This document shows positions 16,979 through 26,046 of a stretch of DNA of 64,000 bases, piece after piece. The stretch comes from Bradyrhizobium sp. B124. GTDB taxonomy: Bacteria > Pseudomonadota > Alphaproteobacteria > Rhizobiales > Xanthobacteraceae. The stretch lies in NCBI RefSeq assembly GCF_038967635.1, contig NZ_CP152413.1, positions 2,790,001-2,854,000 of the forward strand, written 5' to 3'. A program made the translations under genes and the position numbers. Position 1 is the stretch's first letter; each line of letters opens with the position of its first letter. The notes below the pieces were generated by a model, which did not search any database, was not told where the DNA came from, and saw only the letters and a program-made list of their open reading frames with translations.

Positions 16979-17161
16979 ATGCGGATTTTCGAGAGACTAC
17001 GCGGCAAGGGCCGGAACGACAGCGGCATCGAGCGGCGGCTCGTCGAGACCGTCGTCACGGACCTCCTCCGCCACGTCGACGATGAAGCTCCCGTAACGAT
17101 CTTGACCGGCGCCAAGCCGAACTGCTGCACCTGCTGCTCGGCGGAGGCAGAGAATCGATAG
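16979..17161 (+). CDS. Small Cys-rich protein of the denitrification island
   Basis: A 60-residue protein with a strong GGAGGGCGAG ribosome site before its ATG. The N-terminus is basic (MRIFERLRGKGRN), the middle is amphipathic, and the C-terminus carries four cysteines, PNCCTCCSAE, a plausible metal or redox site. No family recognised. It lies between nnrS (divergent) and a second small gene 18 bp downstream, below a Crp/Fnr-type box. Confidence 0.6.
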   Translation: MRIFERLRGKGRNDSGIERRLVETVVTDLLRHVDDEAPVTILTGAKPNCCTCCSAEAENR

Positions 17162-17179
17162 CTCAGCAAGGAGACAAAA

Positions 17180-17395
17180 TTGTCCGCTTCGGATATCGCC
17201 AGGTATCACTTCGATGCCGCCCTCAAGCAAGCCGATGCCACGGGCCTCGACCGTGATGGTCTATGCCGCGCGTTACTCGGTTTGGTCGTGTCCCAGTATC
17301 TGGTCACCAGAGGCGTCGCCGATGTGCAGTCCGAACTGCACTTCGTCGCCGACAACTGCGATCCGGACACCGATTTCATGTTCATGCGGCCGTAA
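17180..17395 (+). CDS. Small conserved-looking soluble protein
   Basis: A 71-residue protein starting at a TTG preceded by AAGGAGAC. The sequence ARYHFDAALKQAD...CRALLGLVVSQYL...SELHFVADNCDPDTDF is well structured, with predicted helices and two Cys. No catalytic motif is visible. The spacing implies co-expression with the Cys-rich protein upstream. Function unknown. Confidence 0.6.
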   Translation: MSASDIARYHFDAALKQADATGLDRDGLCRALLGLVVSQYLVTRGVADVQSELHFVADNCDPDTDFMFMRP

Positions 17396-17674
17396 GCTCG
17401 ATCGATGGCGCACTTGCGCCAGATCAATGCGGCCTCCGTTTCTTCGAGACGAGCACTACTCGATGTGCGTCTCCTCCCCGCGCGCCGGATGGTTCGGATC
17501 GCGCTCGCCCCTGAAGATTGCAAACGTGAACTCGGCAACATACACAGCCGGAATCGAACACGCCTTCGCTTCCCGAACCGGCGCCGTTCCGGCGTTTAGC
17601 ACAATGCATGGACGGACGAGGCAGTCCTCGTCCATCCGGCGCACTGGGGCGTATGGCGGCGATAGCCGCAGCGG

Positions 17675-18133
17675 TCACTTGGCCGCGGTCTTGCTCGCTT
17701 CGAGCTTGTCGAACAGCGTCGCGAACACCTGCTTCGCCTTGCCGACCTGGGGCACAGCCCTGGCCTGATCGAGATTGGTGGGCGACCCGACGACGATCAT
17801 CGCCACCATGCCCATTCCGTAGTGGGGCAGGCACTTCACCCCGTAGATGCCTTCCTGATCGAACTTCACGGCGATGTCCTCGCCGTTCTTGCCCTGGAAC
17901 GCAGCCGCGCCCTCGGGCAGCATGCCCTTGATGGTCTCGGCATTGTGGCCTTTGTCGGTCGCCACGAACTTCACGGTGTCGCCCGGTGCAACTTTCACCA
18001 GCGCCGGCTCGAACACCATCATGGCGCCCTCGCTTCCCTTGTTGAGCAGTTTGACTTCGACCTCGGCTCCGCGTGCGGCGCCCGTGGCCAGAACGAGGGC
18101 CGCCGCGGCAGCCATCGTCGCAATCTTTCTCAT
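17675..18133 (-). CDS. Pseudoazurin
   Basis: A 152-residue periplasmic type-1 copper protein, the usual electron donor to NirK. A signal peptide ends near residue 22 (AARGA). The cupredoxin ligands are His63 (KGHNAE), Cys101, His104 and Met109 (KCLPHYGMGM); after signal removal the spacing matches classical pseudoazurins. A perfect TTGCG-CCAG-CGCAA box lies 80 bp upstream. It probably carries electrons from the bc1 complex to NirK, encoded 1.3 kb away. An alternative start is Met7. The 279 bp between it and the small-protein gene (17396-17674) show no clear gene. Confidence 0.9.
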   Translation of the reverse strand: MRKIATMAAAAALVLATGAARGAEVEVKLLNKGSEGAMMVFEPALVKVAPGDTVKFVATDKGHNAETIKGMLPEGAAAFQGKNGEDIAVKFDQEGIYGVKCLPHYGMGMVAMIVVGSPTNLDQARAVPQVGKAKQVFATLFDKLEASKTAAK

Positions 18134-18212
18134 CTTCGAGTTCCCATGAAACCTTCAGCCCGGGATGGCCGGGTGCCGCAGCAGGACATAGGCCGCTTCG
18201 AGGTCCCAGAGA

Positions 18213-18226
18213 TTGCGCCAGCGCAA
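18213..18226. promoter_or_regulatory. NnrR-type perfect dyad between pseudoazurin and the Crp/Fnr regulator
   Basis: TTGCGCCAGCGCAA is a perfect inverted repeat with 5-bp halves and a 4-bp spacer. It lies between divergent genes, 80 bp from the pseudoazurin start and 96 bp from the regulator start, so it may serve both. Confidence 0.65.
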
Positions 18227-18321
18227 GTTTCTGGACGGTTTGCCGGGGTAAGAAGCAGGCGAGCATGTCGAGGCTTGCTCCCAGGCGGGTAGTCTCCCGA
18301 CCTTATCTGAGGGGGTTTCTT

Positions 18322-19044
18322 ATGGCCGCAGTCGACCGGTCGCTGGTCGCTAATCTGCCCATGTTCGCGGGGTTGTCTCCCCCCGAGCAGGACGAATTGC
18401 TGCGCGAGGCACGTTCGGTCCGTTACATCAAAGGCAGCGCGGTCTTCGACCAAGGCACTCAAGCCGACCGCTTCTTTCTACTGCTGCACGGCCACCTTCG
18501 CGTCGAGAAGACGACACCGCAAGGCCAGCAGACCGTCGTGCGCTACGTCTCCGCCGGCGAACTCTTCGGCGTGGCGCAGGCCATGAACATGACGCACTAT
18601 CCGGCGACGTCTGTCGCCGCCGTCGACAGCATCGCGTTGGCGTGGCCGTCATCGTCGTGGCAGCGCCTGATCGTCAAGTATCCGACGCTTGCCGCGAGCG
18701 CGCTACAGACGGTCGGCAGCCGCCTTCAGGACACCCAGGCACGTGTGATCGAGATCTCGAATGAGCAGGTGGAGCAGCGGGTGGCGCATGCGCTGCTGCG
18801 CCTGGCCAAGCAGGCTGGAAAGAAGGTCGATGCCGGCGTCGAGATCGACTTTCCGATCAGCCGACAAGACATCGCCGAGATGACCGGAACGACGTTGCAC
18901 ACCGTCAGTCGGATCCTCAGCGCCTGGGAAAGCGAGGGGCTGGTCGAGGGCGGCCGGCAGCGCATCGTGCTACGCGACGCGCATCGGCTGCACGGTCTCG
19001 CCGAAGGCGACGAAGCCATCCAGGTACGCCGGCGCGGACCCTAG
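18322..19044 (+). CDS. Crp/Fnr-family regulator, NnrR/Dnr-like
   Basis: A 240-residue regulator starting at an ATG preceded by GAGGGGG. An N-terminal cyclic-nucleotide-binding-type beta-roll (residues 10-125) is followed by a long dimer helix and a C-terminal winged helix with recognition helix GTTLHTVSRILSAWE. The N-terminal cysteine cluster of FNR is absent, as in NO-sensing Dnr/NnrR proteins. The island carries multiple TTG-N8-CAA boxes, including one just upstream, making this the leading candidate for their regulator. It could instead sense another signal. Confidence 0.82.
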   Translation: MAAVDRSLVANLPMFAGLSPPEQDELLREARSVRYIKGSAVFDQGTQADRFFLLLHGHLRVEKTTPQGQQTVVRYVSAGELFGVAQAMNMTHYPATSVAAVDSIALAWPSSSWQRLIVKYPTLAASALQTVGSRLQDTQARVIEISNEQVEQRVAHALLRLAKQAGKKVDAGVEIDFPISRQDIAEMTGTTLHTVSRILSAWESEGLVEGGRQRIVLRDAHRLHGLAEGDEAIQVRRRGP

Positions 19045-19217
19045 GCAGCCGCGTCCAGTATCCTTGGCAGAAAGACTTCGGCATCAACGGAGTGCTCGGC
19101 GCACGCCTCGGCGATCGAGTGAAATGATGCGATCGGACAGCCGACGCATCGCATCCTAAAATCCAGGAAAACGCGGATCGTGAGCGGCCAACGGTGCACC
19201 ACGTCGTCGACGGACAT
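19041..19217 (-). CDS. DUF1858 domain protein
   Basis: A 58-residue protein (MSVDDVVHRWPLTI...) covering one DUF1858 domain, with the conserved MRCVGCPIASF redox-type pair of cysteines. The start at 19217 gives the family's normal length; longer frames run into the nirK promoter. It is convergent with and overlaps the regulator gene by 4 bp, and divergent from nirK, with the Crp/Fnr box at 19337-19350 in between. DUF1858 proteins are often encoded beside anaerobic redox and NO-related genes. Function not established. Confidence 0.65.
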   Translation of the reverse strand: MSVDDVVHRWPLTIRVFLDFRMRCVGCPIASFHSIAEACAEHSVDAEVFLPRILDAAA

Positions 19218-19336
19218 CTCGGTGCTTGGGATTGCATTCTTTGCCAAGCAGCCACCATAACCGGTCGCGCTCAAGCTCTGTTTGCTCCTGCGCAAATTCT
19301 CCGCCGAAGAACTGTTTCGCAGATCCATCGCGAACG

Positions 19337-19350
19337 TTGTTCCGGCACAA
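19337..19350. promoter_or_regulatory. NnrR-type box upstream of nirK
   Basis: TTGTTCCGGCACAA ends 69 bp before the nirK ATG (19420), a standard class-II/I activator position, and also faces the divergent DUF1858 gene. Confidence 0.6.
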
Positions 19351-19419
19351 AGAGCTTCGCGTCCGCATGGTTCATCATCCACCCATCGAATTGCAGAGAT
19401 CAACCGATGGAGAGCGATC

Positions 19420-20547
19420 ATGCTCACGCGAAGGACTGCTTTGATGGGCGCCGCGATCGCGGCGTTGATGATGACGGCACCGGCCGTCGCGGAGACTGCG
19501 GACGACCTGAAGCTTCCGCGCGAGAAGGTGACGCTGGTGGCGCCGCCCGCCGTGCATCCTCACGAACAGGCAACCAAGTCAGGCCCCAAGATCGTCGAGT
19601 TCAAGCTGACGATCCGCGAGAAGGAGGTCGTGATCGATTCTGCAGGGACCAAGTTCTGGGCGATGACCTACGACGGCTCGATGCCGGGCCCGATGATGGT
19701 GCTGCACGAAGGCGACTACATGGAGCTCACGCTGGTCAATCCCGAGACCAACTCCATGCCGCACAACATCGACCTGCATTCGGCGACGGGAGGCCTCGGC
19801 GGCGGCGCGTTGACGAAGGTTAATCCGGGCGAGCAAGTAAAGCTGCGCTGGAAGGCCACGCGTCCCGGCGTGTTCGTCTACCACTGCGCGCCCGAAGGCA
19901 TGATCCCCTGGCACGTCGTGTCGGGCATGCACGGCACCGTCATGGTGCTGCCGCGCGACGGTCTGAAGGACGGCGCGGGCAGGTCGCTACACTACGACAA
20001 GATCTACTACATCGGCGAGAACGATCTCTACGTGCCGAAGGACGAGAATGGCAAATACAAGACCTATGAGACGGTCGGTGAATCCTATGCCGACACGACC
20101 GAGGTCATGCGCAAGCTGATTCCGACGCATGTCGTTTTCAACGGCAGCGTCGGCTCGCTTACCGGCAAGAACGCCATGACCGCGAAGGTCGGCGAGACCG
20201 TGCTGATCGTGCACTCGCAGGCCAATCGCGACACCCGTCCGCACCTGATCGGGGGCCACGGCGACTACGTCTGGGAGACCGGCAAATTCAACAATCCGCC
20301 GGAGAAGGACCTCGAGACCTGGTTCGTCCGGGGCGGTTCGGCCGGTGCCGCCCTCTACACTTTCCGCGAGCCCGGAATCTACGCCTATGTGAACCATAAC
20401 CTGATCGAGGCGGTCGAACTGGGTGCCGCCGCACACTTCAAGGTCGAAGGAAAGTGGAACGATGACCTGATGAAGCAGGTCACCCCTCCCAGCCCCGTCC
20501 CCCCCGACAAGGTCGGCGCCGCCGATCCGGTGGCCGTCACCCGGTAG
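19420..20547 (+). CDS. nirK: Copper-containing nitrite reductase (NO-forming)
   Basis: A 375-residue class I NirK that reduces nitrite to NO in the periplasm. The N-terminus TRRTALMG plus a hydrophobic stretch ending at AVAE suggests a Tat signal. All copper ligands are visible: type 1 at His115, Cys156, His165 and Met170; type 2 at His120, His155 and His275; the catalytic pair is Asp118 and His237. I start it at 19420 because earlier frame is non-coding and a Crp/Fnr box lies at promoter distance. It is followed by nirV 58 bp downstream. Electrons probably come from the pseudoazurin encoded nearby. Confidence 0.96.
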   Translation: MLTRRTALMGAAIAALMMTAPAVAETADDLKLPREKVTLVAPPAVHPHEQATKSGPKIVEFKLTIREKEVVIDSAGTKFWAMTYDGSMPGPMMVLHEGDYMELTLVNPETNSMPHNIDLHSATGGLGGGALTKVNPGEQVKLRWKATRPGVFVYHCAPEGMIPWHVVSGMHGTVMVLPRDGLKDGAGRSLHYDKIYYIGENDLYVPKDENGKYKTYETVGESYADTTEVMRKLIPTHVVFNGSVGSLTGKNAMTAKVGETVLIVHSQANRDTRPHLIGGHGDYVWETGKFNNPPEKDLETWFVRGGSAGAALYTFREPGIYAYVNHNLIEAVELGAAAHFKVEGKWNDDLMKQVTPPSPVPPDKVGAADPVAVTR

Positions 20548-20605
20548 GTGGCGTCGAGCGCGGCCCGCGGTTCGCCGCGGGCCGTTCTTCTCAAGGAGAC
20601 CCGTG

Positions 20606-21469
20606 ATGCTGATGCTGATGAAGATCAAGATCGCGATGCTCGCCGGCGCGCTGGCCGCGCCCGTGCTCGCGACCGTTCTTGCGCCTCCGCCCCAGGTCGA
20701 TCCGGAGGGGATCAGCCGCTTGGCGCCCGCCTCCTTCAGCTACCGCGCCGCCGGCGACTTCTCGCGAAGCGGCAAGCCAGTGGAAGGGCCGCTGCGCGGG
20801 CTCGGCTTGCCGGCGGACCTGCTCGTCATGAAGCGGCAGGTCACGGTCGCGGAATATGACCGATGCGTCGAAGAAGGCGCCTGTCCGCGCGTCGGATCTC
20901 AGTCCGGACGGCGAGACGTTCCGATCGTCGGCGTCAGCTGGCACGACGCTTCAACTTACGCAGCCTGGATCTCTCTGAAGACAGGTGTCACGCATCGGCT
21001 GCCAACCGATGAGGAATGGACGTTCGCCGCGGCCGAAAAGGCGCGCGACGAAGCCCTGCCGCTCGTCGATCCCGCCGACCCCGCCCAGGCATGGATCGCG
21101 CGCTACGAAACCGAATCGAACCGTTCGAGACCGGCCGAGACCGCTCCGCAGCCCGGCGGCACATTCGGGACCAATAGCAAGGGCCTCGACGACCTGGCCG
21201 GCAACATCTGGGAGTGGACGGATACTTGCTTCATCCGCGCCTCGTTGGATGGGAACCGCGAGCAGGTGACGAACACCAATTGCGGAGTACGCGTCGTCGA
21301 AGGGGCCCATCGCGCCTACATGACCGACTTCATCCGCGATCCGAAGTCGGGCGGTTGCGCGGCCGGGGTTCCGCCGACGAATCTGGGCTTCCGTCTGATC
21401 GTCGAGCGTCCCGGAGCTGCCGTCACCGACGCTTTCCGCAAAGCCGTGAAGCTGCTGCGGCGGGCATAG
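20606..21469 (+). CDS. nirV: NirV, formylglycine-generating-enzyme-like protein
   Basis: A 287-residue SUMF1/FGE-sulfatase-fold protein with an N-terminal hydrophobic segment (signal or anchor). Family landmarks are QVTVAEYDRCVEEGACP, PIVGVSWHDASTYAAWIS, RLPTDEEWTFAA, NIWEWTD and a C-terminal LGFRLI. It lies directly after nirK with AAGGAGA before the ATG; a GTG 3 bp earlier is possible. NirV accompanies nirK in several alphaproteobacteria; its exact role in NirK activity is unclear. Confidence 0.88.
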   Translation: MLMLMKIKIAMLAGALAAPVLATVLAPPPQVDPEGISRLAPASFSYRAAGDFSRSGKPVEGPLRGLGLPADLLVMKRQVTVAEYDRCVEEGACPRVGSQSGRRDVPIVGVSWHDASTYAAWISLKTGVTHRLPTDEEWTFAAAEKARDEALPLVDPADPAQAWIARYETESNRSRPAETAPQPGGTFGTNSKGLDDLAGNIWEWTDTCFIRASLDGNREQVTNTNCGVRVVEGAHRAYMTDFIRDPKSGGCAAGVPPTNLGFRLIVERPGAAVTDAFRKAVKLLRRA

Positions 21470-21485
21470 ACAATTCGGACCCATC

Positions 21486-21499
21486 TTGAGCTGGCGCAA
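21486..21499. promoter_or_regulatory. Crp/Fnr-type box upstream of the ccmE paralogue
   Basis: TTGAGCTGGCGCAA follows the island pattern TTG-N8-CAA; it ends 79 bp before the ccmE start. Confidence 0.45.
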
Positions 21500-21578
21500 G
21501 GTCCCGCCGCGGCTCAGCCCCTAGAAGGGCTGTCGCAAGATCCTCCGAGCGCACGGCGCAAACCGATCGCGGCAAGGC

Positions 21579-22019
21579 ATGAAACGTAGACAACGACGGA
21601 TGCTGATGATCGGAAGTTCGCTCGCGGTGCTCGCCATCGCGGCGGGACTTGTCCTCAACGCGCTCCGCGACTCCATCGTGTTCTTCACCACACCCACGAT
21701 GGCAGCGGAGAGGCACATCGCAGCGGGCAAGCGCTTCCGCCTCGGCGGCCTGGTCCAGCCGGGCTCGCTGACGCGCGGAGACAGTCTGGCCGCCACATTC
21801 AGTATCGCTGATGGAGGAGGCAGCATCCCGGTGAGCTTCAGAGGCACCCTCCCCGATCTGTTCAGGGAAGGCCAAGGCGTCGTGGCCGAAGGCGTTCTGG
21901 ACGGGGCCGGCGTGTTTCGCGCCGACATTGTTCTGGCGAAGCACGACGAAAACTACATGCCCAGGGAGGTGGCCGACGCTCTGAAGAAGCAGGGTCATTG
22001 GAAGAACGACACGCCTTGA
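21579..22019 (+). CDS. ccmE: CcmE/CycJ-type heme chaperone
   Basis: A 146-residue periplasm-facing heme chaperone of cytochrome c maturation. A basic N-terminus and one membrane anchor (residues 10-28) precede an OB-fold domain. The heme-binding His122 and Tyr126 lie in AKHDENYMP near the C-terminus. It stands alone: no other ccm genes are present in the window. It may boost heme delivery to NorC (CINCH) under denitrifying conditions, with core Ccm proteins supplied elsewhere (inference). Confidence 0.9.
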   Translation: MKRRQRRMLMIGSSLAVLAIAAGLVLNALRDSIVFFTTPTMAAERHIAAGKRFRLGGLVQPGSLTRGDSLAATFSIADGGGSIPVSFRGTLPDLFREGQGVVAEGVLDGAGVFRADIVLAKHDENYMPREVADALKKQGHWKNDTP

Positions 22020-22071
22020 CGCGAGATACACAGCCTCGACCTGTCCGGCGTCCGTTCCAGCTGCTCCGAAG

Positions 22072-22085
22072 TTGACCTGACGCAA
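22072..22085. promoter_or_regulatory. Crp/Fnr-type box upstream of hemN
   Basis: TTGACCTGACGCAA is centred about 45 bp before the hemN open frame start at 22123, consistent with anaerobic or NO-dependent activation. Confidence 0.5.
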
Positions 22086-22122
22086 CGTTCGGGAACGCCG
22101 CATCAGGCAATGTCCTCGCACA

Positions 22123-23490
22123 ATGGAAAGGCAGACGATGCGCTCGGATCTCGCAAGACGGTACGGTCAGGACCGGCTCCCCCGCTACACCAGCTATCCA
22201 ACGGCCCCGCATTTCAATCCGTCGATCGGCGAAGCCGAATATCGCGGATGGCTGAAGTCGATCTCCCCACGACGGCCGGCCTCTATCTACCTGCACGTGC
22301 CGTTCTGCCGATCCATGTGCTGGTACTGCGGCTGCCACACCTCGGTCACGAAGAAGGACGATCCGATCGCCATCTACGCCTCGGGCCTGCGCACCGAGGC
22401 GCATCTGGTTGCGGAGAGCATCGGCCATCGGCAGCCGATCTCGCACATACACTTCGGCGGTGGCACGCCGACGATCATGACGCCCGAGACCTTCGCCGAT
22501 CTGGTCGGCGCGCTGCGCTATTCCTACTTCGTGGTGCCCGAAGCCGAGATCGCCGTCGAGATCGACCCGCGCACGTTGACCGAGCCGATGACTGAGGCTC
22601 TGGGCTTCAGCGGGGTCAATCGCGCCAGCCTGGGCGTGCAAAGCTTCGACCCTGCGGTCCAGCGCGCCATCAACCGCTTACAGAGCTTCGACCAGACTGC
22701 CCGGTGCGTCGAGGGCCTGCGAAGGAACGGCATCGGCAAACTCAACTTCGATCTGCTGTACGGGCTGCCGCTTCAGACAGTGAGTTCCTGCCTCGACACC
22801 GTCGCGAGGTGCATCGAGCTCCGGCCGGATCGGTTCTCCGTGTTCGGCTACGCGCACGTCCCCTCGTTCAAGAAACACCAGCGCAAGATCGACGAAAGCG
22901 CATTGCCTGACAGCACCGAACGACATCTGCAGTCCGAAGCGATCGCCGAGGCGCTCGTCGATGCTGGCTACGTACGCATCGGCTTCGATCACTTCGCGCT
23001 CCCCTCGGACGAGCTCACTGTTGCGAAGCGGGAGGGCCGATTGCGGCGGAACTTCCAGGGCTACACCAACGATGCCGCCGAAACGCTTGTCGGCCTGGGC
23101 GCAAGCGCCATCGGTCGGATGCCGCAGGGCTTCGTTCAGAACGCGGTCGCGACACGCGACTACCTGGCGCGCATCGCCGAGGAGCGGCTCGCGACCGTCA
23201 AGGGCTACGCGTTCACCGGGGACGACCGCTTCCGCGGCGACATCATCGAGCGGGTCATGTGCGACATGGCCGTCGATCTCTCGGAGATCGCCAGGTCGCA
23301 CGGCCGCGATCCGGATGCGGCCATCGTGGATCGCTCGCGACTCGAAAGCCTCGTCGCGGACGGAGCGGTGACCATGAGTGACGATCTGATCTCGGTAAGC
23401 ACTGGCGCTGAATTTCTGGTCCGGAGCTTGGCTTCCGCATTCGACGCTCATCTCGCCCGGTCCACGGCGATCCACAGCCGCGCCGTCTGA
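22123..23490 (+). CDS. hemN: Oxygen-independent coproporphyrinogen III dehydrogenase
   Basis: A radical-SAM enzyme of 450-455 residues that decarboxylates coproporphyrinogen III without oxygen, needed to make heme for NorBC and NarI when oxygen is low. The start could be the ATG at 22123 or, five residues on, at 22138. HemN hallmarks are RYTSYPTAPHF, the cluster motif CRSMCWYCGC (Cx3Cx2CxC), HFGGGTPT, FDLLYGLP and FGYAHVPSFKKHQ. Full-length compared with the family. A Crp/Fnr-type box precedes it. Confidence 0.93.
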   Translation: MERQTMRSDLARRYGQDRLPRYTSYPTAPHFNPSIGEAEYRGWLKSISPRRPASIYLHVPFCRSMCWYCGCHTSVTKKDDPIAIYASGLRTEAHLVAESIGHRQPISHIHFGGGTPTIMTPETFADLVGALRYSYFVVPEAEIAVEIDPRTLTEPMTEALGFSGVNRASLGVQSFDPAVQRAINRLQSFDQTARCVEGLRRNGIGKLNFDLLYGLPLQTVSSCLDTVARCIELRPDRFSVFGYAHVPSFKKHQRKIDESALPDSTERHLQSEAIAEALVDAGYVRIGFDHFALPSDELTVAKREGRLRRNFQGYTNDAAETLVGLGASAIGRMPQGFVQNAVATRDYLARIAEERLATVKGYAFTGDDRFRGDIIERVMCDMAVDLSEIARSHGRDPDAAIVDRSRLESLVADGAVTMSDDLISVSTGAEFLVRSLASAFDAHLARSTAIHSRAV

Positions 23491-24125
23491 GAAGCGCAAT
23501 CTGCAAGGACGCTGCCGTTTCTGCTGATCGAACCGGCTAACGACGTTCGTCCGGACCCTGATCCGTTCTGGCGGTCCTTTCCTCAAGACAGTTGGCCATG
23601 ATCCGCCAGCGCATCCGGGCCTCCGATCCTCAACAACGCCCTCAACAGACGCAGAACCTGCATATCTTCGCAAATGCTCATAGTCTGGCCTGTCGCCCGT
23701 ATTACCACGGCCATCACTTCTTGCGCCACGTCAACCATAGCAAAGCGGTGACGGGTTCTCATGACCGAAACACGAGGACCAAGGTTGCTCTCCAGTTCCG
23801 CGATTCGCCTTCGGGCCAGGCGTCGCCGACAACGGCTTGCCTGGAAGACTTCGTTCGTTGCGGCCGATTTCGCAATGCCGATGCGTCCATCGGTCGATGA
23901 TCGCGCCGACCCGCTCGAAGACGATCTGCGCGACGAAAACACCCCGAATTGGGAGCGCGCTCCGGGTGAACAAGGATCGTAGGTTTAGTTTGCGCTGGCT
24001 CAAATACGATCGAGCCGCAGCGTGCTTCAATTGCACCGTTCAAGACGAGCGACCCATTCCTCCCTTTGGCGTTGTCTCGATACTCAGAGCCCGGCCGAGT
24101 TGCCGGGCTTCCTTTTTCCCGCCGC
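23491..24125. other. Gap between convergent hemN and norD
   Basis: 635 bp without a recognised gene. A 59-codon minus-strand frame (23583-23762, MRTRHRFAMVDVAQEV...) has protein-like composition but no good ribosome site and no family. The right end holds the terminator at 24088-24117. Confidence 0.45.
24088..24117 (+). terminator. Rho-independent terminator
   Basis: AGCCCGGC (24088-24095) and GCCGGGCT (24102-24109) form a perfect 8-bp stem with a 6-nt loop, followed by TCCTTTTT. It reads on the plus strand and would stop transcription from the hemN side before it enters norD antisense. Confidence 0.7.
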
Positions 24126-26042
24126 TTACTGTGTCAGTTGGCGATAGATCGCAGGCAGCGCCGCCGGCAGCCGCCTGATGTTGCCGACGATGGCGTAGCC
24201 GCCGCGCCCGAACAGCGTCGGAAAGTAGCTCTGCGCGGCGGCATCGATGGTGACGCCGAACACGGCCGTTCCCAGCCGCCGGGCTTCCTGGATCGCCTTA
24301 CGGGTGTCTTCGACGGCGAACCGACCTTCGTAATGATCCACATCGTTGGGCTTGCCATCGGTGAGTACGATCAGCAGCTTCTTGCGATGCGGCTGGGCGG
24401 CGAGCTCCAAGGCGGCATGTCGGACCGCAGCACCGATGCGAGTGTAGTATCCCGGCTTGAGTGCCCCGATTCGCTTCTCGACCTGCGTTGTCATCGGTTC
24501 GCCGAAGGCCTTGACGGTCTCGAGCCGGACCCACGAACGACGGCGTGAGGTGAACGTCAGAATGCTGTGGTAGTCGCCGCACGCCGCGAGGCCGTTAGCC
24601 AGCACCAGTAGTGCCTCTTTCTCGACGTCCAGTACGCGATGTCCGTCCACCCAGGCGTCGGTCGAGAGCGATACGTCGACCAGCAGCGTGGCGGCCAGGT
24701 CATGACCCTGCGGGCGCATCGCCAGATGGACGCGCTCCAGCGAGCCGCTGCCCGCGCGGAGGTCGCATCGCGCGCGGACCAGCGCGTCGAGATCGAGGTC
24801 GTGCCCATCGGGCTGCGCTCTCACCAGTTCATGACGGGGCCGCAGCGTTTCGAACTGACGGCGCACCTGCCGGATCCGCCGCAACATGGCGTCGTCCGGC
24901 TGCCAGTCTTCTCCGTTCTCGCTCGCCTCCGAGGTCAGAACGCGGCAGTAATCCGGCATGTAGCTGCCGGTGCGATAATTCCATTCCGGATAGAGCCGCC
25001 CCGCCTCGAGCCGCGCGGCATCGACGGCTTCCGGCGGCAGGTCGAGGTCGAACCTCAGCTTGCTTGCGGGCTTGCCCTTGCGTCGCGAGATCGCGAGTTC
25101 GTCGAGGTCGTCGGCTGCCTTGCGGGCGTCATCCTCATCGCCGTCGTCGGAAGGGCGGTCGACGTTGACCATCTCCGCCATCGCCAGGATCTTCTCGAAG
25201 CGGTTAAGGATGAAGGGATCGCGTTGAGCTCTGCTGTCCTCCTGCTCCCGGACCGCGAAACGTTTGCGGGTGTCGGGACCGGCTTCCTCTGCCGCGCCGG
25301 ACGGCTGCTCGTCATCGTCTGCTTGGGGCGCGACCGCTTCCCGGATCCAGCAATCGCCCCACAGCGGGCAAGGCAGCATCGGGCGATATCCGGACGGTGC
25401 CTTCTCAGGCGGCTCGCCGGCGCCGACGACAGCGGTCCAGAGCTCACCCTTCGGAGTCTCGCCGGCGCCGAGCAGCGCCATAACGACGGCCTCCACATCC
25501 CGCTCAACACGCGGCAATGGGCGCTGCGGACGGGCGATCACCATCGCGCCGGCGAGCCGTCGGTAGGTCTCGGCGAGTCCTGGGAACCGGGCAGTGACAA
25601 GGGCGGACGTCTCGCATACCCGACGCAGCGTCAAGAGATCCCGCTGCAACGGATCGACCGCTTCGATCGGGGCGACCGGCTGAACGGCGAACCAAGCCGC
25701 CAGCCAGCGGTACAGCTTGGCGTTAAGCTCGCGATCGGCGAAAACGGCGATGCTCTCGGGCAGGAATATGGTGGCGCCGTCGCGGCCGGGATGATCGAGG
25801 GTTTCGTCGCCGAGCCCGATACGCTGCCGCCATCCGAGCCGATGACCCGACTTGCGCGCCTTACAACCAGCGATCTGTACGCCCTTCTCGCCGCCGAGGG
25901 CGCGGAACATCACCGCGATCTGGCTTCGAACGTCGGCGAGCGCCACCGCATGCTCGGGATGAACCGGATAGGATGCGGTCGAGCCGACCAGCCGGTGCCA
26001 GGCTCGCCCGACGGTCTCCTCGAGTTCGAGGAAGTCGAGCAT
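24126..26042 (-). CDS. norD: NorD, nitric oxide reductase activation protein
   Basis: A 638-residue cytoplasmic protein with a C-terminal von Willebrand A domain. The MIDAS start LLVDVSLSTDAW is near residue 465 and the later VLTDGKPNDVDHY is also typical. The N-terminal part contains acidic low-complexity stretches, as usual for NorD. NorD works with the AAA+ ATPase NorQ to activate NorCB. It begins 4 bp after norQ and ends the norEFCBQD run. Confidence 0.93.
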   Translation of the reverse strand: MLDFLELEETVGRAWHRLVGSTASYPVHPEHAVALADVRSQIAVMFRALGGEKGVQIAGCKARKSGHRLGWRQRIGLGDETLDHPGRDGATIFLPESIAVFADRELNAKLYRWLAAWFAVQPVAPIEAVDPLQRDLLTLRRVCETSALVTARFPGLAETYRRLAGAMVIARPQRPLPRVERDVEAVVMALLGAGETPKGELWTAVVGAGEPPEKAPSGYRPMLPCPLWGDCWIREAVAPQADDDEQPSGAAEEAGPDTRKRFAVREQEDSRAQRDPFILNRFEKILAMAEMVNVDRPSDDGDEDDARKAADDLDELAISRRKGKPASKLRFDLDLPPEAVDAARLEAGRLYPEWNYRTGSYMPDYCRVLTSEASENGEDWQPDDAMLRRIRQVRRQFETLRPRHELVRAQPDGHDLDLDALVRARCDLRAGSGSLERVHLAMRPQGHDLAATLLVDVSLSTDAWVDGHRVLDVEKEALLVLANGLAACGDYHSILTFTSRRRSWVRLETVKAFGEPMTTQVEKRIGALKPGYYTRIGAAVRHAALELAAQPHRKKLLIVLTDGKPNDVDHYEGRFAVEDTRKAIQEARRLGTAVFGVTIDAAAQSYFPTLFGRGGYAIVGNIRRLPAALPAIYRQLTQ

Positions 26043-26046
26043 GCGA

